Below, one piece after another: positions 37,697 to 50,100 of a stretch of DNA of 64,000 nt (its first letter is position 1; each line of letters starts with the position of its first letter). The position numbers were made by a program, and so were the translations under genes. Under the pieces are notes generated by a model. The model saw only the letters and a program-made list of their open reading frames with translations, made no database searches and was not told where the DNA came from. The stretch is from Amaranthus tricolor (taxonomy: Eukaryota > Streptophyta > Magnoliopsida > Caryophyllales > Amaranthaceae): assembly GCF_026212465.1 (NCBI RefSeq), contig NC_080050.1, positions 4,592,144 through 4,656,143 on the forward strand. Direction: 5' to 3'.

Positions 37697-38200
37697 AAAA
37701 AAGCACCAAATAAGAGCAAACTCAACTTATTTTCAAATGTAAGCGCCTAAATCCAAAACCTAAGGTATGGGTTTGTTCGCACTTACTAACTGCGAACAAG
37801 TGGTTTGATTCAAAAAAAAGCCAAAGAAGCTGTTCTCACTTGCTAACTGCGAACATGGTTGTTGACTTTAGTTTTAACCAAATCACCTGTTCGCAGTTAG
37901 TAAGTGCTAACAGATATGTCCCTAAATAAATCAGCTTCTTTCTAAGTGCGAACAGAGGAGCCTGGTCAAACAGAGTCAACCTCCTGTTCGCAGTTATAAT
38001 TGCGAATAGGGAGTTGACCCTGTTTGACCAGGTTTTCCTCTGTTCACACTTAGTAAGTGAGAACAGCTTGGTTGACTTTTTTTGACCAGTTTGCCTCTGT
38101 TCGCAGTTACTAACTGCGAACAACACCGAATTTGAGCTCTGGGGCTGGAGGCGCTTACATTTGGAAATAAGTTGATTTTGCTCTTATTTTGTACTTTTTT
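37697..38200. mobile_element. Foldback element with about 50-bp inverted ends and an internal palindrome array
   Basis: The left end (37697-37747) has 'aaataagagcaaa', 'tcaacttatttt' and 'caaatgtaagcgcc'. The right end (38150-38200) is its near-perfect inverse 'ggcgcttacatttgg'. Long inverted ends on a 0.5-kb non-coding body fit a Mutator-type MITE. The interior has at least seven 'ttcgcagttagtaagtgcg' half-palindromes in both directions, separated by 'gttgacttttt' and 'tttgaccag' words. The target duplication is unclear in the A-rich flanks. An open minus frame (37836-38126) is a by-product of the repeats. Confidence 0.75.
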
Positions 38201-38924
38201 TATAATTAATCTTATCTATTTTAAATTTTCCTTACCCTATTGTATACATTACACGAGGCAGAGAAACAGTGAAGGGGACACAGGATTTTGGTTCTCATTG
38301 AACTATCTCGATTGAAGGAAATTTTGACATAATGTTCTTGCCTACACAATTACATATCTAACGATTTGATCGTCATTTTGTACATCGTAAGTGAGTAAAT
38401 TATATTTTGTCCTAAGTTCCTCAATTGTTATTAATTTTTGCCGCTTTTGAGTGAAGGTTTAGGGGTGTTTTGGTATTTGTGTTACTTCTAGTATTAAATA
38501 GAGAGGATTTTGGTTGTACCCATTAATTTATTAGTTATTAGTGTAAGGGTTTGGTACCACCTACGTTCCCATGATTTTTTCCTTCATTAGATTTCCGCAT
38601 AAAAGTACCGCGTGTGCTTTACATTTCCGCATTTTTATTTTATTAAGTTTGATTATATTCTTTACTAATTAATTGAATTGGTCTATTTTGCTCGTCTAAC
38701 AATACAAAGGGAGAAAGTGTGTATGTTATTATCGTGTCACTTTTCTTACTTTGCTCATCTAACAATACAAAGGGAAAAAATATACGTTATAGTGTCACTT
38801 TTCTAAACATAGACATAATTTTCTATTTTTTTGCCCAATTGAGGACCTCCCTTTAGACTTCTTCACTTGAATTTAAAAATATTATTACAAAGATTATCAA
38901 AGTACGAGATATTAATCTTGTGGT
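38201..38924. other. Intergenic DNA, no gene seen
   Basis: AT-rich. A short direct repeat 'tgctcatctaacaatacaaaggga' variant occurs at about 38689 and 38752. Confidence 0.5.
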
Positions 38925-39225
38925 TATTTGGTAGTAAATATTAAATGGTGGGAATAGTGATGGAAAATTAGTGTATTTTTGTTAGGAAAATCTCTTGACA
39001 AGTTAATGACTTATGACTATAATTGTTCATCTTCAATCTTCTCATTTTCTTCACAAAAGTCATTCCATGTATTACCGTATGAAATTGTGGTATTAGATGG
39101 TAATTAAAAAACTTTTTTAGGATCAAAGTTTCATTACTATGGGCATAACATCATGCATTTCATGAAAATTTATACTACAAATCATTTTCATTATCATTAT
39201 TTAGTATTAACAACCAAACGGACAT
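38925..39225. mobile_element. MITE family M2, copy B
   Basis: It runs from 'ggtagtaaatattaaatggtg' variants to 'tagtattaacaaccaaacgg'. It shares 'gatcaaagtttcattac' and 'aaatcattttcattatc' with copies A and C. The ends are inverted relative to each other. Confidence 0.65.
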
Positions 39226-39417
39226 ATTTATTAATACTCATTTTTCATGACTTTTTAATTCTTTTGTTGCAATTGACACCTAAAGGGCTACAGAAAAGCC
39301 AACCCGAGTAGTAATGGCCAGAGTATACTATAAAATTAGGGAAAATGTCAATATTGTTGGAAATATAGACCTTTTTCAAGGCCTTTTCATGTTTTCTTAT
39401 GACTACAATCATCAACA

Positions 39418-39421
<4 letters not shown>

Positions 39422-39457
<36 letters not shown>
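39422..39457. repeat. (TAA)n microsatellite
   Basis: About twelve ATA/TAA triplets. Confidence 0.95.
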
Positions 39458-39759
39458 TGTATAACATTTGTATACGAGAAATGTCTTTAGATTTGTGTTT
39501 AGCATGTGTTTGATATGAGAAGGTATAGTGTGACACGAACTTGTCGTTGTATTAAGAAAGTTATTTTTTGACTATCCCAACTGTTAATAGATGTGAATTT
39601 TCCAAGGTTAACACACCCATTAAAAGCAATGTACACTCAGTACTTCAGGTATGAAACAAATACCACTCTTGCAAGTGAATAGAAAAAGAGATGAGAAATT
39701 GAGAACTATATGTCTCCTTTAATCAAATTCGTCGAATACTAATTCACAACTATGAAATT

Positions 39760-40005
39760 GATTTCAATGATCATCCACGTATATTTCACTCTTTTATCTA
39801 TTCCTATTTATTGTCAATATGCTTATTCAAATTACGTTCGAGTCATTTTCGATCTTTCTCTTCCTTATTTTGTACCTCTTGAAGTTTCAACTTTCCACTT
39901 TACTAGTTGGTGCATTTATTGGTATTCATTGTTGTTTGCACATGACCAAACTAATGTAAACCATTTTCTCACATCTAGCATTCATTGTGACTTCAAGCAA
40001 TCTAA
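39760..40005 (-). mobile_element. RTE-type LINE 3' fragment, copy 1
   Basis: This segment shares ordered words with 46369-46570: 'tttcaatgatcatcca', then 'cctcttgaagtttcaa', then 'tgcacatgaccaaac'. In plants that text is the inverse of the C-terminal end of RTE-clade reverse transcriptases. It is heavily decayed and lacks the 3' tail. Confidence 0.5.
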
Positions 40006-40521
40006 TATGAATTAATAGTTGATTAAAGTATTGCTTAGAGATATGTAAATTTGGGAATTTAATAAAGTATTTCAAAGAAATTTCATGACACAAATTTGAG
40101 ATAAGTAGGCTTTAGATCGTGTAACTTAATTTAGCCCAAGTCCAAATAAACTATGCTAATAAAAGACACTAACTAATGTGAACTTGTATGAATTTCACTT
40201 TGGAAAGAATGTGAAATAATTGAGCATCTTCAAACATGGTTTGTAGTGAAGTTTAGGAGTAATAGAGTTAGAGAAGTTATTGAAAAGTTAGGAATTGGTT
40301 TGGAATGCATGTTAATTATGTAAAACACAAGATCAAATTCAAAAGCCCATATCTCATAATATAAAAATAATTTTGCAGGATATATGAATTTTCAGAATGT
40401 ATTCTTTCACCTTACACACTCTATTCCAATAACTAAGTAAGAAATTACAGTTATTTGAAATTCGCTTCGAACATCACAATACTATGACGATTCCACTCTA
40501 AAACAATCCTAAATTCTCAAA
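40006..40521. other. Intergenic DNA, no gene seen
   Basis: AT-rich, with no recognised feature. Confidence 0.5.
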
Positions 40522-41036
40522 TGAAGAGACTGTCTCATACAAGAATTTGTGAAAACACAATTTTTTTTAAATAAGACGGTCTCATGGTGAGATTATAACT
40601 ATTGGGCTTAGTCCATGTACATTTACAACCCCTTTGGTAGGTGATAATAAACGGTGGTAATGGGAATGAAAAACTAGTATAATTTTGATTGAAAAATCTC
40701 TTGGTTATCTTGATGGTCATGCTTGTCCAACTTCAATCATTTCATTTTCTTCATAAAATTCATTTCAAATGCATTACCATTGAGAGTTGTGGTATTAGAT
40801 GGGAATGGAAATTTGTCAACGAAAAAATTTTTTTGTGATCAAAGTTTACCATGAGAATGATATGGAGTTTTTGATGAAATTTTACACTAAAAAATATTCC
40901 CATTACCACCATTTAATACCACTAACCAAATGGGCTGTTAGTATATCAAAGTGATTACTTATAATTTCAAAGTGATTAATTAGTGAAATTCGCTAATTAT
41001 ATAATTCCGTCTTATGGTGAGACAAACTCATACAGG
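40522..41036. repeat. 'gagacggtctcat'-type repeat interrupted by a MITE
   Basis: The left piece has 'gactgtctcatacaagaatt' and 'aagacggtctcatggtgag'. The right piece has 'ccgtcttatggtgagacaaa' with 'ctcatacagg'. The two pieces look like opposite ends of one element split by the M2 MITE at 40625-40940. The stretch lies just upstream of the 41.18-kb gene. Confidence 0.5.
40625..40940. mobile_element. MITE family M2, copy C
   Basis: About 316 bp. The left end 'acccctttggtaggtgataa' and the right end 'taccactaaccaaatgggct' are imperfect inverses. Internal 'ggtggtaatgggaatga' is inverted at the far end as 'cattaccaccattta'. This is the best-preserved of the four copies. Confidence 0.75.
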
Positions 41037-41182
41037 TGAAAAAACCGTTTTTGATTAGGCCTAGTAGTTGAGCCCAATTGCCTAACTTATACCCGGTTAA
41101 CAGCATTTCATTTTTACCGACTTATCTCATCTCATTTCATTAAAATCACCGGCGGCAAAATTTCCATTTCTGTACCGTCGAT

Positions 41183-44100
41183 ATGCAAATTCCGACAAAA
41201 ATCCTAGAAACATTTAACTACTTCGCCGGAATTTCTCCCCTCCATAAATTTCCCCCTTTTCATCCTCAATTTCTCCGCTCTTATCATCATCGTAGCTCAA
41301 TTCCGAATTCCATTTCTTATTTTTCTCACCGGAGTCACTCTCCTAGGGTTTTCTGTAACTTCGGCGAAGATGCCAGGAGTGAAACACGCCTTAAAGGTAG
41401 AAATAGGAGTATAAAATGTGAAATTAAAACTAAAGCGAAAGGAAAGGATAATGTCTGGAGCGTCGATAATGAGGTTGCGAAAGAGGTGGAAGAAAAAAAG
41501 AGAGGAAAGCAGCGAAGAAGGAGGAGAAGTGGAAAGAGTGTTAAAAATTTGAAGAAGATTGGTAAAGATTCTAATCTTATGGTTTCTGGTGCTATGTTAA
41601 TGGAAGTTGAAACTGTTTTGCAAACTCAGGTAGTAATTTTATTTTTTATTGAATGCTTTATCTCCATCTATCAATTATACTATCTGTCAATATCGTATTG
41701 TAATTTCTATTGGTTGTTCAACTAAAAAACAGTGAGATAGAATTTGATTTGTGAATGAATAAGCATTTTGTGAGGTTTTGACGCTTATTCTTGAATGAGC
41801 AAGTGATGTTCTTGTTGAGTACTTTTGTCTCAGGTCTTACTGAAAACGTAGTTGGATTGAACGGACTATAAAAGTCCGATTTGAGAAAGAAATAGGTGTT
41901 TTGCCTCTAAGAGAAGCTTTAGAGAGAGTAAGAAGGAGAGCTACCAAGAGCAAGAGAGTTGGTGTTTTTAACGGTGCATTTGGTTATTAATATTAAATAG
42001 TGTTAATGAGAATGAATTATAGCTTTGATTTTTATAAATGTGTTATGTCATTGTAGTGAAGTTTTCACTCTTAAAAATCTATCTTTTGTCATAATTTTTC
42101 ATCATCACCTAATAACTTATTTCCAAGTGACAATGAATAAGAATGAATTTTTCAAAGAAAATGAACAATCAGGGTATGACAAGCATAATTATAAACCTCA
42201 AGTGGTTTTTCTAGCTTAATTTCAATAAGTTTCATTACCATTTTCACCATTCAATGTCAATAATTAAATGAAACGTATGCATTTTAAAGGTAGATTTCTC
42301 TATTTGCTTTGAGGATTTGAGAGAGCAAATACTAGGAGAGTTCTGAGAGCCATGAAGAGTGTTTATAATCTTTTATTTATGTAGTTGTGCGTTACATTGA
42401 TAGAAGTTTTGTTGATTGAGGAAGGGTAATAAAGTTATCTGTTATATTTGTGTGTGTGTTTGTTGCACTTTGCTACTACTAGTTGTGTTGATTATTCATT
42501 GTGTCAATTGTTTATCTTCATACCCTAAATTTGGTTGGAATTCATTAAAAGTTCATATAATAGGAGTAGTATATGAATGATTCCATACATTTCATGCTCT
42601 TTTGCGTATTGTTTGAAGTGTTCTGTAAGTTAGATTATGAAGTAATAAGTACTATTTCAATGTCATTGTGTTAGTAATGAGCAACATACCTTGCCGACAC
42701 CTGTAAAATACACATGGAGTGTGAGAGACACAACGATACATGCCTTCATATTGATTATATATAATGCAAGCTCATGGTGGTAGGGAGTGTGTTTGATCGT
42801 GTTTGACTCATTGCTTGGGAGCATTGTTTTAGGTGACCTGACAGGGACAATTTTGAAGATTTTTATTTGACATGGAGAACTGAGCTAAATTCTACTTTTT
42901 TTCATAACTAGAAAGAGTAAAATATTATATCCATAAAAAAATAGAAAATTAAATTAAAGGTTGCATGAAAAAAAAGAAAAGCAAAAAACTAGAATGAACA
43001 AGTGAAAATTTGCATTTCAACATGAGTCAACGAAGAGTGAAGATTGAAGATTGAAGACAAGAGATGTATGGGCAATTAAGTGAGAATTAAAGGCCTTTTA
43101 GAGTCCTTTTGTTCTCTGGAGAATCGAGAAGAAGAGTGTTGAACACAAAAGAAACATGCTAAAGAATAAAATTAAAAAGTACTCCTAAAAAGGCCATGAT
43201 TATTGGTTGGGAAATGGGATGGCTAGGATGGGTGACTACGTGAACAAGAAACATCAAGGTTGTGAGAATAAAATACTTTCTCCCAAGTCCCAGCTAGCGA
43301 GGGATCATACCAAAATGGGGTTTTCAGCTCAGGGTGCTCCCATTAAGAGTCGAGCCTGGTTCTAGGTGGTCCCTGTGTAATATATAATTTGGACTGATAG
43401 TGCTAGGTTTGACATTTTATGAGATGATGTTACATTTTGAGCAAAAAAGTGCTTTCAAAGAGGCTTGTGTTGGTTTTAAATGAACAATAGGGTCGCTTGG
43501 TCCATGTTGTTGTTTACCTTTTTTCTAATGCTAGAGTTTATGTTGAACGAATGTGCAAACATATGCCTGATGTAGTGTGATGAGTGATTCTTGGGAAGTA
43601 TTAATATTTATGTTGAAGACTTGAAGTAGAGTTTAGTGGTTGTTAGGATGAAGATGAATGCATGAATGTGGAATTCTAAGAAAGTTGCATTTACAAGGGA
43701 TTTTCATTTGTTATGGAATTCTTAAAGTTGTCTAAATGATGATAACTTCCACTTACCTACAAGGGCTAGGTAAATGACTTGCATTCATTTTGTGGTGCTT
43801 TCACCTTATAAGGAGTGTTGCACATTGTGCGGATTAATCTTAGGAGGATGAGAAGAGGGAAGGGAAGAAGAAGAAAATTTCCGTTGTTTGGATTGAAGAG
43901 AAGACGAGGGAAAGAACATGAAAAAATGTGCTTGAGGGAGGAAGAAATTTATGAGTTTCTCCCTCATCAGAATTGGATGACAGGACCTCAGTTGCTTTTT
44001 ATCAGTGCTGCCTTATTACTGGCTGTTGCTGCAATTATGTCCTTTTTTTTGTTTGACAATAGTTTTGTGAATTGCGTCTCATGAACACAATCTTTACGAA

Positions 44101-47100
44101 ATGCTAAGAGCCTTATTATAGTTTCTGTTTTAAAATTTGCAATTCTAATAATTGCTTATATTACGAGGAGCAAGTCAAAGGAATGGGAAATTCTCTTGCT
44201 GCATTATTGATGAACTAGAGAACTAGGCGAGATGGAAATTTCTTAGACAAAGGACACGAAGGATATAAAGGTAGGGATGTGCGATTGAGAATGCTTCAAA
44301 GGGCGAGTATATTGGAGAGAAACATTGATGATGGAAATTGGAATATGACCGTGAGGCATATCCTCCCAATAGCGGAAAGATTTGGAAGGAAGATGGAAAA
44401 CTAGACTTGATTATTGAGAAATAAGTTAGAGAAGAGAAATTGCCAAACTGAGATAGACATGGTTTGAAATGGAGGGAGGTGAGAATAACAAGGGATGCAA
44501 CATCTGCCGTAAATCATCTTTTCAGACAAACATATAAAATCCCTCCATTTTTCTCAACTCTTCATTTCTCTTCCATTCTCGATATCCAAACAAGTTAGTG
44601 TTTTCTTCTACTAAATAACTTTTCAGATCTCCTTTGAAGCTCCACATTCCATGTCTTTTTTATGTTTACCAAAGGAATACTTTCACCAATTTCAATCCCT
44701 AGATTGGGCTTAAGAATTGTGCAAGTAAATAAGTTCAAGCTTGGATTTTGGCTTTTTTTTTTGTTTTGTTGTTTTTATGAGTTACATGAAGAACAATCAT
44801 TGGCTTTCTTTTTCTTTTGGAGTTTCTAGGTTTCTGTGGGTACCTTTGTTCACATATGCTAATTAGGCATTTTTTATTTTATTTTATTTTTTAATTTCTT
44901 TTTCCTTGCAGGAGCCTGTTATTCGACCAGCTTGGTACACTTTTGTGAGTAGCGTAAGCGGGATTTGGAAGGGAGTTGGAGCAGTCTTCTCACCCATTAC
45001 TGCTGAAATGGAACCAATCGATACAGGAGGCAATGATGAGTATTTATTTGATTGCTATACTCTTTCTCGAGTGCAAGCTTCACAATCTGGAAGTAATACC
45101 TCTCAAATTCAGAGAAAAACCAATTGGGTTACTCTAAACCCTTACGGTGAGAAAGAATTAGAGAATGGTGGTAGTAACAGCAACAAAGGTGAGGGGAAGC
45201 ATGACAACTTTTCTTCAGGTGTGAAGGCAAAAGGCCATAGGGGAAAGGCTGATTACATTATGCCGAAGTTTGAGAATTTTGATTTTGCAAAGTGTGATGT
45301 GATGGAAGAGGATATCATGAGGATGGAACCTGGTCTTGTTTTCTTTGAGGTAGATTCTCATTCTTGCCCCTTCTTCCTCTCTTTTTGGCTTCTCACCATA
45401 GTGGTTTACTGGAGGTGGCTTCTCACCATAGTGGTTTACTGGAGGTGGAACATAATATCAGCCTTGCCACATTAGTGTGACTTGTGCAATCTTACTTTGA
45501 GCTGTTACTGTGACATGTATGTTAATGCTTGCTATATCTCATATAATGGACCAATGCAAAAGTTAGGTGTATTCAACTAAAATGGCTCTCTTAATTACTT
45601 ATGCAGTTGCTACATTCCTCTGTTTTTTGTGATGTTGATTATTTCTAGAATTTTCGTGTCTTAATATATCAAGGCAAGTCCAGATAATCTCGTTTATAAA
45701 GTTTAAGGAACTCAATGATGTTAATTGTTGGGGTTGTTGTGATGTGCTTCTAGATAGATATAACAGTGGCCCTATGTTGTTATTACTCTTGACTCCCATC
45801 ATTGTTTCTGTGATGCTAAGCAGTGATATCTTTTGACAATGAGCTGCTGGATAGTTACACTTGTTTGAGTTTACTAATGATGTCATCGACTGTATTGATG
45901 CAAATGCAATTGCACATATGAATTGATGAGAGGATGTAACAAATTAATGATGTCAAATACTTTCAATTTGAAGCCTATATTTGACCAACATTAGATTTAG
46001 ATTGCTATGAAAACTTCTGTACCAACTACCACCTTCATTTTGATTTCCATCAGGGAGTAGCCCTGATATATATTTGCTTTTGAAGAACTTATTATCTGTT
46101 AGACTTGATGATTGTGAAGTCAATGCTTTTGGGGACTTCCAATGAAAATACCGAAAATGAATGGTTCTTCTGGTTCATACTTGTGAAAATCTGTATGTTG
46201 TTAAAGGTTTGTAGGATTATTTATATGCCCTTGGTGGGAAATCTGATGATAACAAATTGACCAAAAGTTACATTGGGCCTTGAGAATATAACTACCGACT
46301 ACAACAACAATGCTATAACATTAATCGTAAAAGATTGAGGCCGGCTATATGAACTAATATATCAGTTTCAATGATCATCCATATGAATTCTTCTTCTCTA
46401 TTCATTTTGATTTTCTACTGTAAGTCTGAAATTCTTCATGTCCTTTTTCACACCAGCCCTCCAACTAATCTTTAGCCTTCCTCACCCCTTTTTAAGTCCC
46501 TTGAGTTTTAATTTTCAATTTTTATTAATGATTTTCTAATACCATGTCTTTGCGCATGCCCAAACTATTTTGAATGATTTTCTTTTATCTCTTCCTCAAT
46601 ATTTTGTAATTCCTAAATCCTTTCTTATATATTCATTTTGAATTCTATCCCTTAAGAAATGATACTTTTTAAATGCCTAACATACCGATCCAAATAGTAG
46701 TTTCGTTGGTCTAATGGTTATTGGATAAAACTTTCCCTTTAGCTTTAAGGGCACGTTACATGTTATCCCTGTACCATACACACTTAATTCTATGGGTCAA
46801 ATCTTGTTGGATGTCCCCACTACCTAGAAATATGGACTCAAGGTATTTGGATTATCTACTTGGAGTGATTTCTTTCTCTTCTAGCTTTATAGTGTCTCTC
46901 ATTTTCTTATTTGTGCTGAAGTTGCTGAAACTGAGATAATCTTAGGCTAGACTTGATTACACTTTCTACTTCTTGCTATGCATAATTTCATCAATCATTG
47001 ACAACCCTGTTGCAACTTTAAGGTGATGACAATATCATTTAAATGTTTTTGATAAATTTCATTGTGTGTTTGGTGACCATGTGAATGTTTAAGTTATAAC

Positions 47101-50100
47101 TTAATTAGAACTTGTTAAGCATGCTTAGGTTTCATTGCATGCTGAGTTGTATCTCGGATGATAAATTTCAACTTGCAAAAGCAAAGTCTCGACAAACATT
47201 CTAAAGAGTTTATGCACTTCATTCATGCTTGGGCGAAATTTGAGAGTTCATGCTTGGCTACATATGGTAGTTGGTACAACAAATTGCACACCCAAGAAAC
47301 CAATAAGCTCATCTTGTGGGGATTTGATACAAATGTGGCTATTTTTCCCCTTAATTACACATTAGATGTGATTGCCATATTTGACATTTATCTAGTGTAA
47401 CAAGTTATTGCTATGTTTTTTGTCAGATTTGTTATCAACCACATCACCTTTACCAGAGGATCACTCTATTACCTTTTGTGTATGTCTTTGACGCAATTTT
47501 TGACCTTGATGGTGGGAGATGTTGTTTCACCATATTCAATCAATCTTTTCTGATTCAAGAACCCTCAAGATCTTGACCAACTTATAAGTAAAAGATAATA
47601 TAATAGGAAATATGAAATTGAAAAGCTAATTTAATGCTCATTAATCTTTACTTTGTTCTGCATTCTCTGATAAATTTCGTGGGTGATGAAACTAAAAACC
47701 TTTTTTACCCTTTATTTACGGAGGCTAAACCAGCAGCATTATAAGATCAGTGATGACATGGGAAATTCTCCTCTTATTTCCTATACTGAATGATGACTTT
47801 TAGGTTCTTTTTGCAGGATGGATCTTATTCTCGAGGACCAGTTGACATTCCAGTGGGTGAAGTAGATGAATCCAAGTATTATCTTTCTCCAATGTATAGA
47901 TTTGAACAAGTAGGTTTTGAAATTTTCATTGAGGGTGAATTTTTATTGAGTACTTAATTGTTGTGGTTCATGTCCATTCTTGATGGAACCAAAAAATTAC
48001 AACTCTTTGGTTTCGGAATTTGGATTACTATGGACTTATTAATAAAATAACTCATTATATCATGTATACTTCTTATTGATGTGAAGTAGCATATGATGTT
48101 TGCTGTTAATGGTCAATTAAAAACCACCTCTTTGTTTTTACAAATGTCGCATATATCTAGACTCCCCAAACTCTGCTTAGGTGGAGCCACTTAATAACAT
48201 TGGGGTAATCATTTGTTATAACGAAAAGTTTTACTTAATTGATGTGGTTCAGAAATTAAAAATTCAAGTTGGTGAGTAACTATTTTGTAACTTACTAAAA
48301 AATCTAAATGTTTAGTACTCCAAATATTCCCATTATTTTAGGGACCATTTAAAGATATGAAAATCAGTTTGTGGACTAATTTACCTTGCACTCCTATTTT
48401 ATTATGCTTAGTATTTTTGAATGAATAAGTGCTTGATCAAGTTTACAAGCATCTTGTATGTCATTTTGATAAATTTTATAACCAACATTATTGCAATAAT
48501 TGTACATGGATTCATGCATAAATTATTATGCTAGATCAGTAGTCATTAGTCAACACCAAAATTAGATGCTCCAGGTTTTAATATTTTTCATTAACAATGT
48601 TTCTCTGAAAAAATTTTTGTGGTTTAAAGTTTATCTAACTGTAAATTGATATTTTTCTCAGTGTTTAGTCAAGGGCTGCCACAAGAGATTACGTATTGTG
48701 CACACTATTGAGTTTAATAATGGTGGTGCAGACATTCAGATACTAAGGATTGCTGTGTATGAAGAACAATGGGTCGGTCCGGCAAACTTTGTTGAGGATA
48801 GGTACATACCTTTTAATAGTTCTTTGTATCTCTTGAGGGATCCTAATTTCTATGCTTAGCCGTCATGTTGGCATTATCTGCAGTGTCAAAATAAGTTCAT
48901 ATTTATCCAGAATTTCAACATATATGTAAATTGGGCTGTCTTCCTTCCCATAAATGCTCTTCCAATGACTGCTGATTATCTACATCTTTTGACCCGACAT
49001 ATTAAAAAAGTCCATCAATTAATTAATCACATTCAAGTACTCCGATTACAAATTAAGCAGTCAACTAAATAGCTGTAGCACACACCACCCACCACCCACC
49101 ACCCACCAAGATTGTCTTTCATCAAATTGCAACCCGGAACGACATTCGGTTTGGTACAAATCAAGCGGTCAACTATTCACACACACCACCGAGATTGTCT
49201 TTTATAGTTGAGGATATTTGAATGTAAATTAGGGAGGAAGATTTTGGTGGTGTGTGCTACATCTTTTAAGTTGACTGCTTCTCACTGCTTCTGTTTCGGA
49301 GCAGAGAATTTGAGGGGAGATATTTTGTCTTGTACATTGGACAATCTTGCAATACTCTCACACTAGCTGTTTGGTTGTTCAAGAGATTAATTTAGGAAAG
49401 TACTGTAAAACATCATCTCTGGATTTTATCTCTCGGTGAGTTCTAATATCACGTATTTGTAACTGAAGTTCTTTTACCTTCTAATCTTTGGAAATAGAGA
49501 ATATAGTTTCAAACTGAAAGTCAGGAATGTTTTTGTTTCTGGTGTATATATGAAAAAGCAGGCTCATGTCACGGCTATACCTGCTTTAAGAAACATCGTT
49601 TGGATCATTTGTTAATTTGATGTTAGTATCTATGTTTCTTTGTATAATTTTTGTACAAATATTAACAGTAAGTTGGAACGCGTTCCCTAATGCATCTTGA
49701 TAGGAAGCGATAATAATGTAGGAAGATTATACTATACTTGGAACTGTTTTTGAAATTCCAACAAGTCTCTTGACCTGAATCTATTTAAAACAGTGAGGTT
49801 GAGCTTGATATGAAGCCATTTTCTCAGAGAAAAAGAACGCGCCCATCAGAGCTTACAGGACCATGGAAGGTGTTCGAGATGAGTGCTACACCCATATTTG
49901 GTGATGACCCGAAATCTGAGAAAAGCAATGGCCCTCCTTTTGTTTATCTTTGCATGGAGACTATGAAAAATAGAAGCTTGCCTGAGAATCCCGCATATTT
50001 CGGTGAAGAAGAGATGATAGACATGCAGGATGTGGCTGTTCTTTGGCTCCCTGGTGGTGTTACCACTTATGTTGATGTCAACAAAGATGGAGTTCTTTGC

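Noticed and set aside
37836..38126. 96-codon open frame on the minus strand
   Set aside because: It is created by the repeated 'ttcgcagtta' palindromes; its text (NCEQR, KCEQR, TNCEQ) mirrors the DNA repeat and matches no family.
39752..40015. 87-codon plus-strand frame with a hydrophobic start
   Set aside because: It runs antisense to a decayed RTE LINE segment and has no family signature.
43815..44084. 89-codon plus-strand frame with a basic start and hydrophobic end
   Set aside because: Its basic part overlaps the inverted end of an intronic repeat, and it cannot be spliced in frame between exons 1 and 2 with good sites. Kept only as part of the element note.
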